Shown piece by piece: positions 10,079 to 20,204 of a stretch of 64,000 bases of DNA. The position numbers and the translations under genes are program-made. The notes beneath the pieces are model-generated. The model saw nothing but the letters and a program-made list of their open reading frames with translations. It ran no database searches and was not told the DNA's origin. This stretch comes from Paguma larvata. Its lineage: Eukaryota > Chordata > Mammalia > Carnivora > Viverridae. Within the stretch, counting starts at the first letter, position 1; every line of letters starts with the position of its first letter. Location of the stretch: assembly GCA_030068075.1 (NCBI GenBank), contig CM057843.1, positions 14,340,001-14,404,000 on the forward strand, read 5' to 3'.

Positions 10079-10679
10079 AAACCTTTTCTTTTCTTTAATG
10101 ATTTTTTTCACCTTATATCTTTGAGTTATACTCTGATAACTTATCAAAATCGACTTCAGATTTATACTAACTTAATTCCAATGAGGTATAGAACTGTTAC
10201 TCCTATATAGCTCTATTCTATTTTCACTCTTTTTGTTGTATCATTATTATACATATTACATCTCTTAATATTACAAATCCAACCATACATTGTCATAATT
10301 ATTACTTTAACCAGCTATAGTAACTTCCGTGGCTCAGTGCAGCTTTACTCCAATCCATCTGCTTTGTACGGTTGTTGGCAGATATATTATACATGCATTT
10401 CTATACATTATATGTCTAAGAATACATTTATGTGAATATATTTTATATAATTGTTTTTTAAATCCAGAGGAGAAAGGAGAAAAATGTGCACTTTTGCTGT
10501 TATTTACAATTACTTAATTACCTTGATGGCGCTCTTTGATTTTTTGTTTGGATTTGAATTACCTTCTGGGCTCACTTGCTTTCACCTAGAAAAACTTCCT
10601 CTGGTATTTCTTTTAAGTCAGGTACACTAGCAACAAATTCTCTCAGGTTTTATCTAGGAAAGTTTTTATTTCACCTTCA

Positions 10680-11437
10680 CCCCCCTCCCCCCAATTTTTG
10701 TATTATGGTAAAATACACATAACAATTTACCATCTTAAACATTTTTAAGTGTACAGTTTAGTGATATTAAGTACGTTCACAGTGTTGTAGAGCTGTCACC
10801 AGCATCTATCTCCAGAACTCTCCATCTTGAAAAACTGAAATTCTGTACCCATTAGACATAACCCCTCATCCCCACGTCCTCCCAGCCCCAGATGGCAATC
10901 ACCATTCTTTTTCTGTCTCTGTGATTTTAGCTGCTCTAGGTACCTCATATAAAGCATATTATACAGTATTTGTCCTTTTCTGTCTGGCTTATTTCACTTA
11001 GTATAATGTTTTCATGTTTCATTCATATCGTAGAATTTCCTTTCTTTTAGGTCTGAATAATGTTTTGTTGCTGTGTATACCACGTTTTCTTCATCCATTC
11101 ATTCAACAGTTGAGTTGCTTGTACTTTTAGGCCACTGTGAATAATGCTGCTATGAACATGGATATATGAAATATATCTTCGAGATCGTACTTTTTTTTTA
11201 ATGTTTATTTATTTTTGAGAGACATAGAGGCACAGTATGAACAAGGGAAGGACAGAGAGAGAGGGAGACACAGAATCAGAAGCAGGCTCCAGGCTCTGAG
11301 CCGTCAGCATAGAGCCTGTCGCGGGGCTTGAACTAACAGACCGCGAGATCATGACCTGAGCTGAAGTCGGCTGCCCAACCCACTGAGCCACCCAGGCACC
11401 CCGAGATCGTACTTTTCAGTCCTCTGGGTATATACCC
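10680..11437 (-). mobile_element. Nested L1 3' UTR insertion, antisense, with TSD
   Basis: TATTATGGTAAAATACACATA through GAATAATGCTGCTATGAACAT to GGGTATATACCC is reversed L1 3' UTR. The flanks TATTTCACCTTCA (10667-10679) and TATTTCATCTTCA (11438-11450) are a 13-bp TSD with one mismatch. Removing the insert rejoins the older L1. It contains the SINE at 11195-11401. Confidence 0.85.
11195..11401 (-). mobile_element. SINEC, - strand, inside nested L1
   Basis: Minus copy ending GAGCCACCCAGGCACCCC. The TSD CGAGATCGTACTTTT is present at 11180-11194 and 11402-11416. It is the third level of a nest (SINE in L1 in older L1). Confidence 0.96.
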
Positions 11438-12075
11438 TATTTCATCTTCATGTTGGAAAGAATTTTGCTGGATATAGAATTCCTGGTTGACAAGTTTTTG
11501 TTTTTTTCCTTTGAGTACTTCGAATATGTTATTCCATTCCCTTCCGGCTTTCATTGTTTCTGATGAGAAGTCAGCCGTTAATCTTATGATAGTTCTATTG
11601 TAAATGCCCACTTGTTTTTCTCTTGCTGCTTTCAAGATTTTTCTCTCTGTTTTGGATGTGCAATATTTCTACCATAATGTGCCTGTTTGTGGATCTTTTT
11701 GAGTTTATCTTGCTTGGAGTTCATTGAGCTTCCTGAATGTAGAGGTCATTGTTTTTCAATACATTTGGGAAGATTTCAGCCATTATATCTTCAGATATTT
11801 TTTCCTCTCATTTTTCCATCTCCTCTCTTGGTACTCCCATTATGTATATGTGGGTGTGTTTAATCATCTCTCACATAACTCTGAGCGTCGGTTTTTCTTT
11901 TTTCCATTTTTCCCTTTTTGTTCTTCAAGTTGAATAACGTATATTGACCTAATTCAGATTAATTAATAAGTTCAAATCTTATGATTCAAATCTGTTCAAA
12001 TCTGCTATTGAGCCCCCTAGTGAATTTTGTTGTAGTTATCCTTTTCAACTTCAGAGTTTTCATTTTGTCTTTTAT

Positions 12076-12293
12076 TTTTTATTAAAAAATTTTTTTGAAT
12101 GTTTATTTAATTTTTGAGAGACACAGCATGAGTGGGGGAGGAGCAGAGAGAGAGAGGGAGACAGAATCCGAAACAGCCTCCAGGCTCTGAGCTGTCCGCA
12201 CAGAGCCCGATGTGGGGCTCGAAGCCATGAACCGTGAGATCATGACCTGAGCCAAAGTCGGATGCTTAACCAACTGAGCCACCCAGGTGCCCC
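12076..12293 (-). mobile_element. SINEC, - strand
   Basis: Minus copy with GAATGTTTATTTAATTTTTG tail side and CCACCCAGGTGCCCC head side. The flanks CATTTTGTCTTTTAT (12061-12075) and CATTTTGTTTATAT (12294-12307) form an imperfect TSD. Confidence 0.94.
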
Positions 12294-12800
12294 CATTTTG
12301 TTTATATTTACAATTTTTATCTCTTTATTGATAGTCTCTATTTGATACGATATTGTTATTCCTTCCTTTATTTCTTTAATTATGCTTTCCTTTAATTCTG
12401 TGGACACATATATAATGGCTGTTTTGAAGTCTTTTTCTGTTAATGCTGATATCTGTTCACTCTTATTTGCAGTTTCTCCTTCCTGCTTTTTTCTTCCCTA
12501 TACCCTAGCCTGTCCTAACCACAGAAAGTATGAGTTCTACTTCCTTATTTCTTTTCACGCACTGTAAGTTTGTTGTTGTTGAAAACTAGACCTTTTGGGT
12601 ACTATATTTTAGGAACTCAGAGTACTGATTTCCCTCTCTGGAGCTTCTTGTTTTTATTTGGGTGTTTATTTGTTTAGGGATTATTTTAGTGCCATCTATT
12701 CTCCCCATCCCCCCGCCCCCCTCCAGCAGTGTTAAATCTTCTGACATTGCTCCTCAGGGAGGCACAGCTTTGGGTATGCCCACAGGCACCCTTGACCCTA

Positions 12801-14200
12801 TGACTTATCACAGTCTACTAGCATGATTATCTTACATTTGGAGTGATGTGCCAAAACCTTACCTGCCTTTACTCTCCTCATTTATACTTTTCTGCCTATA
12901 TCGAGAACCACAGCAGACAGGATTATAATTTTTGTTTCAACCCTCAAACATAATTTAGAAGGCTTAAGAGTAGACAGACATTTTATTACAATTACACTCA
13001 TTTTAAAAATTTATTCTTGATGGTCCTAGATTCCTTCTTTTATCATTTCCTTTCTGTTGAGAGAACTTCCTTTAGGCATTGTTTTGGGATAAGTCTGCTA
13101 GCAACAAATTCTCTTATTTATTTATTTATTTATTTAATTATTTAATCTGAGAATGTCTTGATTTTCCTTTTGAAGGCAAATTTTCTCTGGATATAGGATT
13201 CTGGGTTCACAATTCTTTTCTTTCAGCACCCGAAAAATTTATTGCTTCCTTTTGACCACCATGGTTTCTGGTGAGGAATCTGCTGTTGTTCGAATTTTTT
13301 TTTCCCTTTTATTTTAGACAGTGCAAGTAGGGGAGAGGGGGAGAGGGAGAGAGAGAGAATCTTGAGCAGGCTCCACACTGAGCATGGAGCCAACATGGGG
13401 CCTCGATCCCATGACCCTAGGATCATTACCTGAGCGAAGATCAAGAGTTGGAGACTCAACTGACTGAGCCACCCAGGCGCCCCTGAATTGTTTTCCCCCT
13501 ATGGGCAAATATTATTTCTTTCACTGCTTTCAAGTTTTTCATCTTTTAGTCTTTTAGAATTTTGATGTCTTTTAGTCTTTTAGGATCAAGACTATGTCTT
13601 GATGTGGATTTCTTTGGGCTTCTCAGTTTGGGGTTCGGTTTTTTTGAATATGTAGGTTTGCGTCTTTTGCTAAATTCAGAAAGTTTTCAGTTATTATTTT
13701 TCTAATACTTTTTCAGCCTTCTCACTCTTTGTCTCTTTCCTAGACCCTGATGACTTAAGTGTTAGATCTTTTACTATAGTCTCACCGGTCTTTGAAGCTC
13801 TGTCCTTTTGACTTCTACTGTTTTATGTTTATTGGTTATTTCTTCTGGCTGCAGTAGAGCATTTATTGTCTGAATGTTTTGTCTTGTTAGACTACCCCTT
13901 TCCTGGTCCTTTGGCTGGACAGCAGCCAACAAATATGTTTGTGCCCTGTAGTATTTCCAGGTTGCCCACTTCTTCAGCTCCTAGTCTGGTATATGTGACA
14001 CAGAAAGGAAACCCAGGCAACTTGCCACTGTGTTGTTCCTTGGGCCCCAAGTTCCTTAACCAGTTTGTCTTCTTCTTCTTCCCACCTTTCAGAACTTTCT
14101 TATGTTTTTCTGTGTCACTTCAATGGATTTTAGTTGTACTTAGTAGAAAGAGGAGGGAAAAGCAGGTCTCTTCCATCTTCCCAGAAGCCTTAAGTCCATG
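12801..14200 (-). mobile_element. Second old L1/HAL1 5' region, antisense
   Basis: GACTTATCACAGTCTACTAG restarts the L1 ORF1-ORF2 spacer. It is followed by AACTTCCTTTAGGCATTG, CTGGATATAGGATTCTGGG, GATGTGGATTTCTTTGGGC, TTCAGTTATTATTTTTC and a 5' UTR-like AGCAGGTCTCTTCCATCTTC end. These repeat the order of the neighbouring element, so it is a separate copy. The 185-codon plus frame at 13866-14423 is reversed L1. Confidence 0.72.
13297..13483 (-). mobile_element. SINEC, - strand, older subtype
   Basis: GAATCTTGAGCAGGCTCCAC with GCATGGAGCC marks the older subtype. The right end is CCACCCAGGCGCCCC. Flanking CGAATTTTTTTT and TGAATTGTTTTC give a weak TSD. Confidence 0.93.
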
Positions 14201-14229
14201 CCTTTTTCTTTTTCTTTTTGAAGTTAGTT

Positions 14230-15195
14230 TTGCTTTTTATGAAAGTGAATTTCATTTTAAGAGGCAAGTTGTCCAATATGGTGTCCCACATTTGCATTTG
14301 TCTAATCCTTCCTCACGATTTATCAGTTTCAACAAGAAGGCTAGCTGGGTGATGCTGAGTGTCTCATCACATCACCTGAAGAGGCGTGCACTGTCAGGTG
14401 GCCCACCAGGGCCGTCATGGTAGGCTTGATCACTTTGTCTTCCTTTTTGTAATTGATAAATTGTGGAGTGAGACTTCGAGATCATGAGAACATCTTCTCC
14501 CCAGCAAAAAACCTTTTAACTAATACTTTTAGCATGTTTTGGTGAATATATAAGATTTTAGGGAGTGATCTCCCCCCAATTCTGTCATTTCCTTTACATT
14601 TATTAGCTCTATTATTCTGTAAAGAAGAGCTTTATCTTTCTGTCCTTTTATTCTTCTCTTTGAGTATCGATACACGTTTTAATCAGTATTTTATAATTCA
14701 TTATCGCCATTTTTATTGTTGAAATTGTCTCGAATAAGTCAAATTGAGCTCCTTCAGGTTCACCCCATTGTCCACGTGACATGGTCCCCTTAGTCTTTGA
14801 GCATCTCCTTGATTTCTAGGCACCGCAAGATATCCCAGACTCTTTTTGTTAATCTCATAGCCCACACCCAGAACCAGCTATTTTCCAAGGAGCCCTGCTT
14901 CCTTTTAGTAGGAATGCTATTTAGAAATGTAGAAAAGGGGCGCCTGGGTGGCTCAGTTGGTTAAGCGGCCGACTTCGGCTCAGGTCGTCATCTCACGGTC
15001 TGTGAGTTCGAGCCCCGCGTTGGGCTCTGTGCTGACAGCTCAGAGCCTGGAGCCTGCTTCAGATTCTGTATCTCCCTCTCTCTCTACCCCTCCCCGACTC
15101 ATGCTCTGTCTCTATGTCTCTCAAAAATAAATAAAAAAAACGTTAATTAAAAAAAAAAAAAGAAAGAAATGTAGAAAAATTCTAAGGGGGAAGAA
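14230..15195. mobile_element. Ancient L1-like repeat, split by SINE
   Basis: TTTGAGCATCTCCTTGATTTC, CACACCCAGAACCAGC and TTTCCAAGGAGCCCTGCTTCC recall a dispersed mammalian L1-associated repeat. The TATTTAGAAATGTAGAAA continuation lies across the SINE at 14937. Orientation and subfamily are uncertain. Confidence 0.4.
14937..15165 (+). mobile_element. SINEC, + strand, representative full-length copy
   Basis: A clean example of the family. The tRNA-Lys-like head carries a pol III A-box-like TGGCTCAGTTGG and B-box GTTCGAGCCCC. Next come the felid-type body GACAGCTCAGAGCCTGG, the CT-rich tract and an A-rich tail. Such elements are transcribed by RNA polymerase III and mobilised by the L1 machinery. 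The perfect 13-bp TSD GAAATGTAGAAAA is at 14924-14936 and 15166-15178. Confidence 0.98.
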
Positions 15196-15297
15196 TGGAA
15201 AGATAATGTACTAAATTAAAGTCATCATTCATAGTCATAACTGCTCCTATTGGTGAAAATTAAGGAGGTAGAGTTTAGTATGATAGTAATTTGTGAG

Positions 15298-15412
15298 CTG
15301 TGTCTTCCCTACAAGACTGGATTTCTTCCTAGTATCTTTTCCATTTTTATACTCACAGTGGTTAGCATAGTTTCTGGAGCAGAAGAGGCACTTAATAAAT
15401 ATTTGGACTTAA
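15298..15412 (+). mobile_element. L2 3' end, sense
   Basis: GTGTCTTCCCTACAAGACTGG, CACAGTGGTTAGCATAG and GGCACTTAATAAATATTTGGA match the terminal L2 sequence that ends with the ATAAATATTTG signal. Confidence 0.65.
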
Positions 15413-16334
15413 ATTGTGCTAACTAAACTCATAAACTATTCATCTTATAATTCAAATGTTTTTTCTAATTTCCTAACTCCGTAGAGAAATAGTAAAGGAT
15501 CTGGGAAGCAGTTGCAGTGGAAATGTTCATTGGCTGTGGGCAAATTATCAAATGTTTCAGAACTTGTTTCCCTTGCCGAATGGTAAGTGTTTTATTGGCT
15601 TCAGCACACTAAAAAGGCTATAACAAGATGTGAGGCTGTTCTACTAGGTAAGGCAGTGGGACATGACTCACTTCGAATGACTGTTGGAGGTGACTGTCAA
15701 AGCTTTATAGCTCACCCTAGAGATGAATAGTGTACAACTGGTATTCAGCCTCTAAATAGGAGACCTAAGGTTTTTCCTTTGTCGACTGGCACTCCTGCTG
15801 TATTGCTTTATTTTAAGTCAGTTGCTCGATTGCTTTTCCTCATTTTCACCTGGAAAAGAGTGTGACACTATTCTAAATAAAATGAATTAAGATGTAATGA
15901 GAAAAACCATATAAAATCCTTTGAGATGTAGTAATTAAATGAAGTCTGTATTATAAGCACAGAACTCAGTCATTATAAGTAGTAACAAAGGAAGCCTAAT
16001 GTCATATTCTAGGATTTGTTTTTATTCAGAGGAGTTGTAGCCTGGCATTTTAACAAGCGTTCCGAATGAAAGGGTGGTTGCAGCCCGAGTCTAGCTTTTA
16101 GACTGTAATAAAAATGGGACTGCAAGGTTAGAATTTGTTCAGTCTCCTTTAAGTGGGTTTTGTCAGAAGGCACATGTAAAGTGGATTTATTTATAACCTG
16201 CATTTTGAGTGTAAAGAACAGACACTAAAAGGAAAGACTAAAATATTAAACATATTTATTAAGTAAAGGGTGTGCGTGTGGGTCTATGTGTTTTATGATT
16301 AGAAACAAAACTTTATTCCTTTACTATTGGCAAA
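15413..16334. other. Mostly unrecognised sequence
   Basis: Apart from the MIR at 15508-15595 I recognise nothing. AT-rich, with no ORF above 64 codons. Confidence 0.4.
15508..15595 (+). mobile_element. MIR SINE fragment, sense
   Basis: GCAGTTGCAGTGG, TTGGCTGTGGGCAAATTATC and GTTTCCCTTGCCGAATGG follow the MIR core order (tgtgtgacc-ttgggcaagtta-cctca). Confidence 0.55.
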
Positions 16335-16498
16335 GTTAGAGATATTCCATTCACATGAGTGAAGTCATATGGTATTTGTCTTTCTACGACTAACTTATTT
16401 TGCTAGCATAATACTCTCTAGCTCCATCCATGTCACTGCAAATGGCAAGATTTCATTCTTTTCATATAGCTGATATTCTATTGTATATTTATATGATG

Positions 16499-16525
16499 TA
16501 TATACACATGTATATACTACATATA

Positions 16526-16572
<47 letters not shown>
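16499..16572. repeat. (TA)n microsatellite
   Basis: Mostly TA dinucleotides with CA/TG interruptions inside the L1. The longest pure TA run is about 40 bp (16525-16564). Confidence 0.95.
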
Positions 16573-16574
<2 letters not shown>

Positions 16575-17048
16575 CACATCTTCTTTATCCATTCATCAGT
16601 CAACGGACATTTGGTCTGTTACCATAATTTGGGTAATGTTGATAATGCTGCTATAAACAAGGGGTGCATGTATCCCTTTGAATTATTGAAAAGTGTTTTT
16701 GTGTTCTTTGGCTATATACCCATAGTGCAATCGCTGGCTCAAAGGGTAGTTCTATTATTGACTTTTCGAGGAACCTCTACACTGTTCTTCAGAGTGGCTG
16801 CACCAGTTTGCATTCCCACCAACAGTGCCAGAGGGTTCCCCTCTCTCCACTTCCTCGCCAACACCTTTTGTTCCCTGTGCTGTTGATTTTAGCCATTCCG
16901 ACAGGTGCGAGGTGATCTCTCCTTGTAGTTTTGGGTTTGCATTTCCCTGACGGTAGGTGATGGTGACGTGTTTTCATGTGTCTGTTGGCCATCTGGCCAA
17001 CATCTGGATGTCTTCTTTGGAGAAGTGTCTGTTCATGCCTTCTGCCCA

Positions 17049-17104
17049 TTTTTTTTTAAGTTTTTATTTTATTTCCAGTTAGTTAACATACAGTGTTCTA
17101 TGAG
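17049..17104 (-). mobile_element. 56-bp L1 3'-end insertion inside L1
   Basis: A T-run, then AAGTTTTTATTTTATTTCCAG and TTAGTTAACATACAGTGTTC, is the extreme 3' end of carnivore L1. It is flanked by TCTGCCCAT at 17040-17048 and 17105-17113, and the host L1 resumes at the same point. Confidence 0.85.
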
Positions 17105-18055
17105 CTCTGCCCATCTTTAAATTGGATTATTTGGATTTTTTTGGTGCTGAGTTTTTAAAGTTCTTTGTATATTTTGGGTACTAACTCTTATCCAGGTGTG
17201 TCATTTACAAATACCTGCTCCCATTCCGTGCGTTGCCTTTTAGTTTTGTTGATTGTTTCCTTCACTGTGAAAAAGCTTTTTATTTTGATGTAGTTCCAGT
17301 AGGTGATTTTTGCGTCAGGGGACCTATCTAGAAAAAAGCGGCTATGGCCACTGTCAGAGAAATTACTGCCTGTTCTCTCTTCTAGGATTTTTATGGTTTC
17401 AGGTCTCACATTTAGGCCTTTAATCCATTTTGACTTTATTTTTGTGTATGGTGTAAGAAAGTGGTCCAGTTTTATTCTTCTGGCTGTCCGGTTTTCCCAA
17501 TACCGTTTATTGAAGAGACTGTCTTTTCCTCATTGGATATTCTTTCTTGCTTTGTCAAGGATTAATTGACCATATAATTGTGGATTTGTTTCTAGATTTT
17601 CTATTCTGTTCTATGGATCTATCTGTGTCTGTTTTTATGCCAGTACCGTGCTATTTTGATTACTATAGTTTTGTAATATAACTTGAAGTCTAGAATTGTG
17701 ATGCCTCCAGATTTGCTTTTCTTTTTCAAGATTGCTTTGGCTATTTGGAGTCTTTCGTGGTTCCATACAAATTTAAGATTGTTTGTTCCTAAATACCAAT
17801 GCTGTTGGTATTTTGATAGGGATTGCATTAAGTATGTAGATTGCTTTGGTAGTATATACATTTTAGCAATATTTGTTCTTCGAATCCATGAACATGGAAT
17901 GTCTTTCCATTTGTTTGTGTTGTCTTCAATTTCTTTTAATCAGTGTTTTATAGTTTTCAGAGTACAGGTCTTTCACCTCTTTAGTTCGGTTTATTCCTAG
18001 GTATCTTATTATTTCGGGTGGTATATCATTCTTTTTGATGGTTGAATTCTCTTAG

Positions 18056-18290
18056 ATATACCCTCATTTAGCCAATATCCTACTGATAAAGATTTGAATT
18101 ATTTTTTTCTATTGTAAACAATACTGCAGTAAGCATCATTTTGTGTATATATATGCCCAGTTACGTGTTTTGATAGACTTGCTATTTAGGAGTAGAGTTA
18201 CCGAAACAAACATGGTGGATATCTAAGGTTTTGCCAATTTTCCTAAAAAGGTGACCAATTTACAGTGGCTAGAATACCTCTGCCCAAATT
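18056..18290 (-). mobile_element. Older L1 (L1MB-like) 3' UTR, antisense
   Basis: TTTCTATTGTAAACAATACTG, GCAGTAAGCATCATTTTG, TTTAGGAGTAGAGTTACCG and TTGCCAATTTTCCTAAAAAGG match reversed old L1 3' UTR. Similar sequence reappears at 18555-18690 and 19359-19790. Confidence 0.65.
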
Positions 18291-18294
18291 ACGT

Positions 18295-18550
18295 CAAGTC
18301 CCCCGTTTTCTACACTCTCAAGGCACCCTGTAGTTCTCCTCTGTAGTGCACCAGAATTGTATTTAAATGATCACATACTGATTTAAAATTTTTCCCTCTC
18401 TCCCTTTATTCACCCTCTAAAAATATAAGTTCTTTGTAGACAGGAACATTGTTTCTGTATTACTTATATTTGTATGTCTATTATTATATTTGTGTCCAGC
18501 ATAATTCTTTACACATAATCTATACCCGTTAAGTGATAAATATTTCCCCA
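18295..18550 (+). mobile_element. Possible L2 3' end, sense
   Basis: TTCTTTGTAGACAGGAACATTG, TGTCCAGCATAATTCTTTAC and GTTAAGTGATAAATATTTCC resemble the L2 terminus. It lies between two old L1 segments, so the order of insertions is unclear. Confidence 0.4.
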
Positions 18551-18554
18551 TACC

Positions 18555-18690
18555 CTTGTTGACACTTGGTATTATCAATGTTTGCCAGCCTGACAAACAC
18601 AGCAAATAAAGGTTGTTATTTTCCCATGTGTCTTAAAATTATTAATCAGTATGAACAACCTTTCATATTTATCTATCTCCCTATCTGTAT
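18555..18690 (-). mobile_element. Older L1 3' UTR continuation, antisense
   Basis: CCCTTGTTGACACTTGGTATT, TTTGCCAGCCTGACAAAC and CAACCTTTCATATTTATC continue the reversed L1 seen at 18056. Confidence 0.55.
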
Positions 18691-18896
18691 TTTTTAACTT
18701 TATTTATTTATGTTAAGAGACAGCGAGTGTGAGTGGGGTAGGGTCAGAGAGAGAGGGAGAGAGAGAATCAGAAGCAGCCTCCACACGCTGTCAGTGTGAA
18801 ACTCGATGTGGGGCTCAATCTCACGAACCGCAAGATTGTGACCTGAGCCAAAATTAAGAGGCCACCACTTAACTGACTGAGTCACTCAGAAACCCC
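18691..18896 (-). mobile_element. SINEC, - strand, divergent
   Basis: Minus copy ending with the diverged GAGTCACTCAGAAACCCC in place of GAGCCACCCAGGCGCCCC, which suggests an older insertion. Confidence 0.9.
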
Positions 18897-18948
18897 TCAC
18901 ATACATTTATAGTAATTTATATTGTGTGTTTTTTAAAAAGTTTTTTTA

Positions 18949-19160
18949 GGGGCGCCTGGGTGGCTCAGTCGGTTGGGCGGCGACTTCAGCTCAGGTCATG
19001 ATCTCGCGGTCTGTGAGTTCGAGCCCCGCATTGGACTCTGTGCTGACAGCTCAGAGCCTGGAGCCTGCTTCCGATTCTGTGTCTCCCTCTCTCTGCCCTT
19101 CCCCTGTTCACACTGTGCCTCTATGTCTCTCAAAAATAAATAAACATTAAAAAAATTTTT
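18949..19160 (+). mobile_element. SINEC, + strand, arm of an inverted pair
   Basis: Starts GGGGCGCCTGGGTGGCTCAG. The tail AAATAAATAAACATT runs directly into the T-rich tail of the next copy, which has the opposite orientation. Confidence 0.96.
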
Positions 19161-19358
19161 TTTAAGTTTTTTAAATGTTTTTGTTAAATATATATTTGAG
19201 AGAGAGGGGGAGAGGGGCACGAGAGAGGGAGAGAGAGGGTCTGAAGTGAGTTCTGTGCTGACAGCGGAGAACCAGATGTGGGGCTTGAACTCCTGAACTG
19301 TGAGATCATGATTTGAGCTGAAGTCAGATGCTTAACCAACTGAGCCACCCAGGCATTC
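19161..19358 (-). mobile_element. SINEC, - strand, arm of an inverted pair
   Basis: A minus copy abutting the preceding plus copy tail-to-tail. The right end is diverged (GAGCCACCCAGGCATTC). Confidence 0.93.
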
Positions 19359-19790
19359 TTATACTGTGTTGTGGTTCTCATTTTTTTTAACTCATTATAG
19401 AGCCCTTTACATTTCAATGTGATACTAGCCTTGTTGTACATATTTTTATGTGGTTTGTTGCTTGTCTTTTGAATTTGTTTATGGCGTTCCCGAGCATATA
19501 AAAGTTTAAAGATTTTTACGTAGTAAAATTACAAACCTGTTTTTTGTGGCTTTGGAGTTTATGCCATGTTTCGAAAGGTACTTTCCATTCTATGGGTTTA
19601 GATTTTCATCTAGTTCTTTCCGACAGATATATTGAATCTACATTGTCACAATATATAATCATTTCTTATTTGACTATTTGCCTTTGCTAATCATTTTGCA
19701 TTAGTTTTCTGGGTAAATATATATTCAGCGCAGTTCTCATGACGAAGTCTCTCCAGATATTTGGGTTGGTTAATATGTATCGTCTATGAA
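19359..19790 (-). mobile_element. Older L1 remnant, antisense
   Basis: ATAGAGCCCTTTACATTTC, GTGGTTTGTTGCTTGTCTTTTG and TTTAAAGATTTTTACGTAG continue the L1 order of 18056-18690 with SINEs inserted. Confidence 0.55.
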
Positions 19791-20024
19791 ATTCCTCAAT
19801 ATAGTTTTTTCTGTGTTCTTCCATATTCAAAGCTATTCATGTAGGATCTTTATTCTTGAGAGTCTGGTCAGTTATAAAATCCTTGGTTTATGTTTTCCTC
19901 GTTCGAGTATCTTCAATTCGTTACTCTGCTGCCTGCTATCAAAGTCTGATGACAATATTCCCCCTTGTAAGCGACTTGGTTATTTTGCCCAGATGCTCAA
20001 AGAACTTTTTAAAAAAAATCTTTA

Positions 20025-20204
20025 GGGGTGCCAGCGTGGCTCAGTTGGTTGGGCGTCAACTCTTGATTTTGGCTCAGGCGATGCCAGGGTCATGGATTGA
20101 GCCCCGTGTCTGGCTCTGCGCTGAGCCTGGAGTCTGCTTAAGATTCTCTCTCTGTCTCTCTCTGTCCCTCCTCTGACTCGTGCTCTCTAAAAAAAAAAAA
20201 AAAA
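20025..20204 (+). mobile_element. SINEC, + strand, older subtype
   Basis: GGGGTGCCAGCGTGGCTCAG head, a short body lacking the felid GACAGCTCAGAGCC block, and an A16 tail. AAAATCT occurs on both sides as a possible TSD. Confidence 0.9.

Larger units (their letters stand above)
10079..12800 (-). mobile_element. Old L1/HAL1 5' half, antisense, with nested L1 and SINEs
   Basis: Begins with the ORF1-ORF2 spacer (ATACTCTGATAACTTATCA). After the nested L1 at 10680-11437 it continues with GCTGGATATAGAATTCCTGG, TCTGATGAGAAGTCAGCCG and TGGGAAGATTTCAGCCATT, the ORF1-side order of L1M/HAL1 reversed. A SINE at 12076-12293 interrupts it. Near 12800 a second copy of the same spacer motif starts, marking the next element. 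Confidence 0.8.
16335..18052 (-). mobile_element. Carnivore-type L1, 3' half, antisense
   Basis: TATGGTATTTGTCTTTCTAC, CATAATACTCTCTAGCTCC, TCAGAGTGGCTGCACCAG and TTGTTGGCCATCTGGCC read as the reverse complement of the L1 ORF2 C-terminus and 3' UTR. On the minus strand an 86-codon remnant (16789-17049) preserves the tryptophan-rich [10 protein letters not shown] motif. It carries a TA microsatellite at 16525-16566 and a tiny second L1 insertion at 17049-17104. Confidence 0.93.

Noticed and set aside
13866..14423. 185-codon plus ORF
   Set aside because: It reads the antisense strand of an old L1/HAL1 5' region.
14937..15060. Possible tRNA-Lys gene
   Set aside because: The A and B boxes belong to the SINE head; it continues into the SINE body and tail and cannot fold as a functional tRNA.
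16789..17049. Apparent gene with [10 protein letters not shown] motif
   Set aside because: This is the degraded C-terminus of L1 ORF2 protein, part of a transposon with broken frames, not a host gene.
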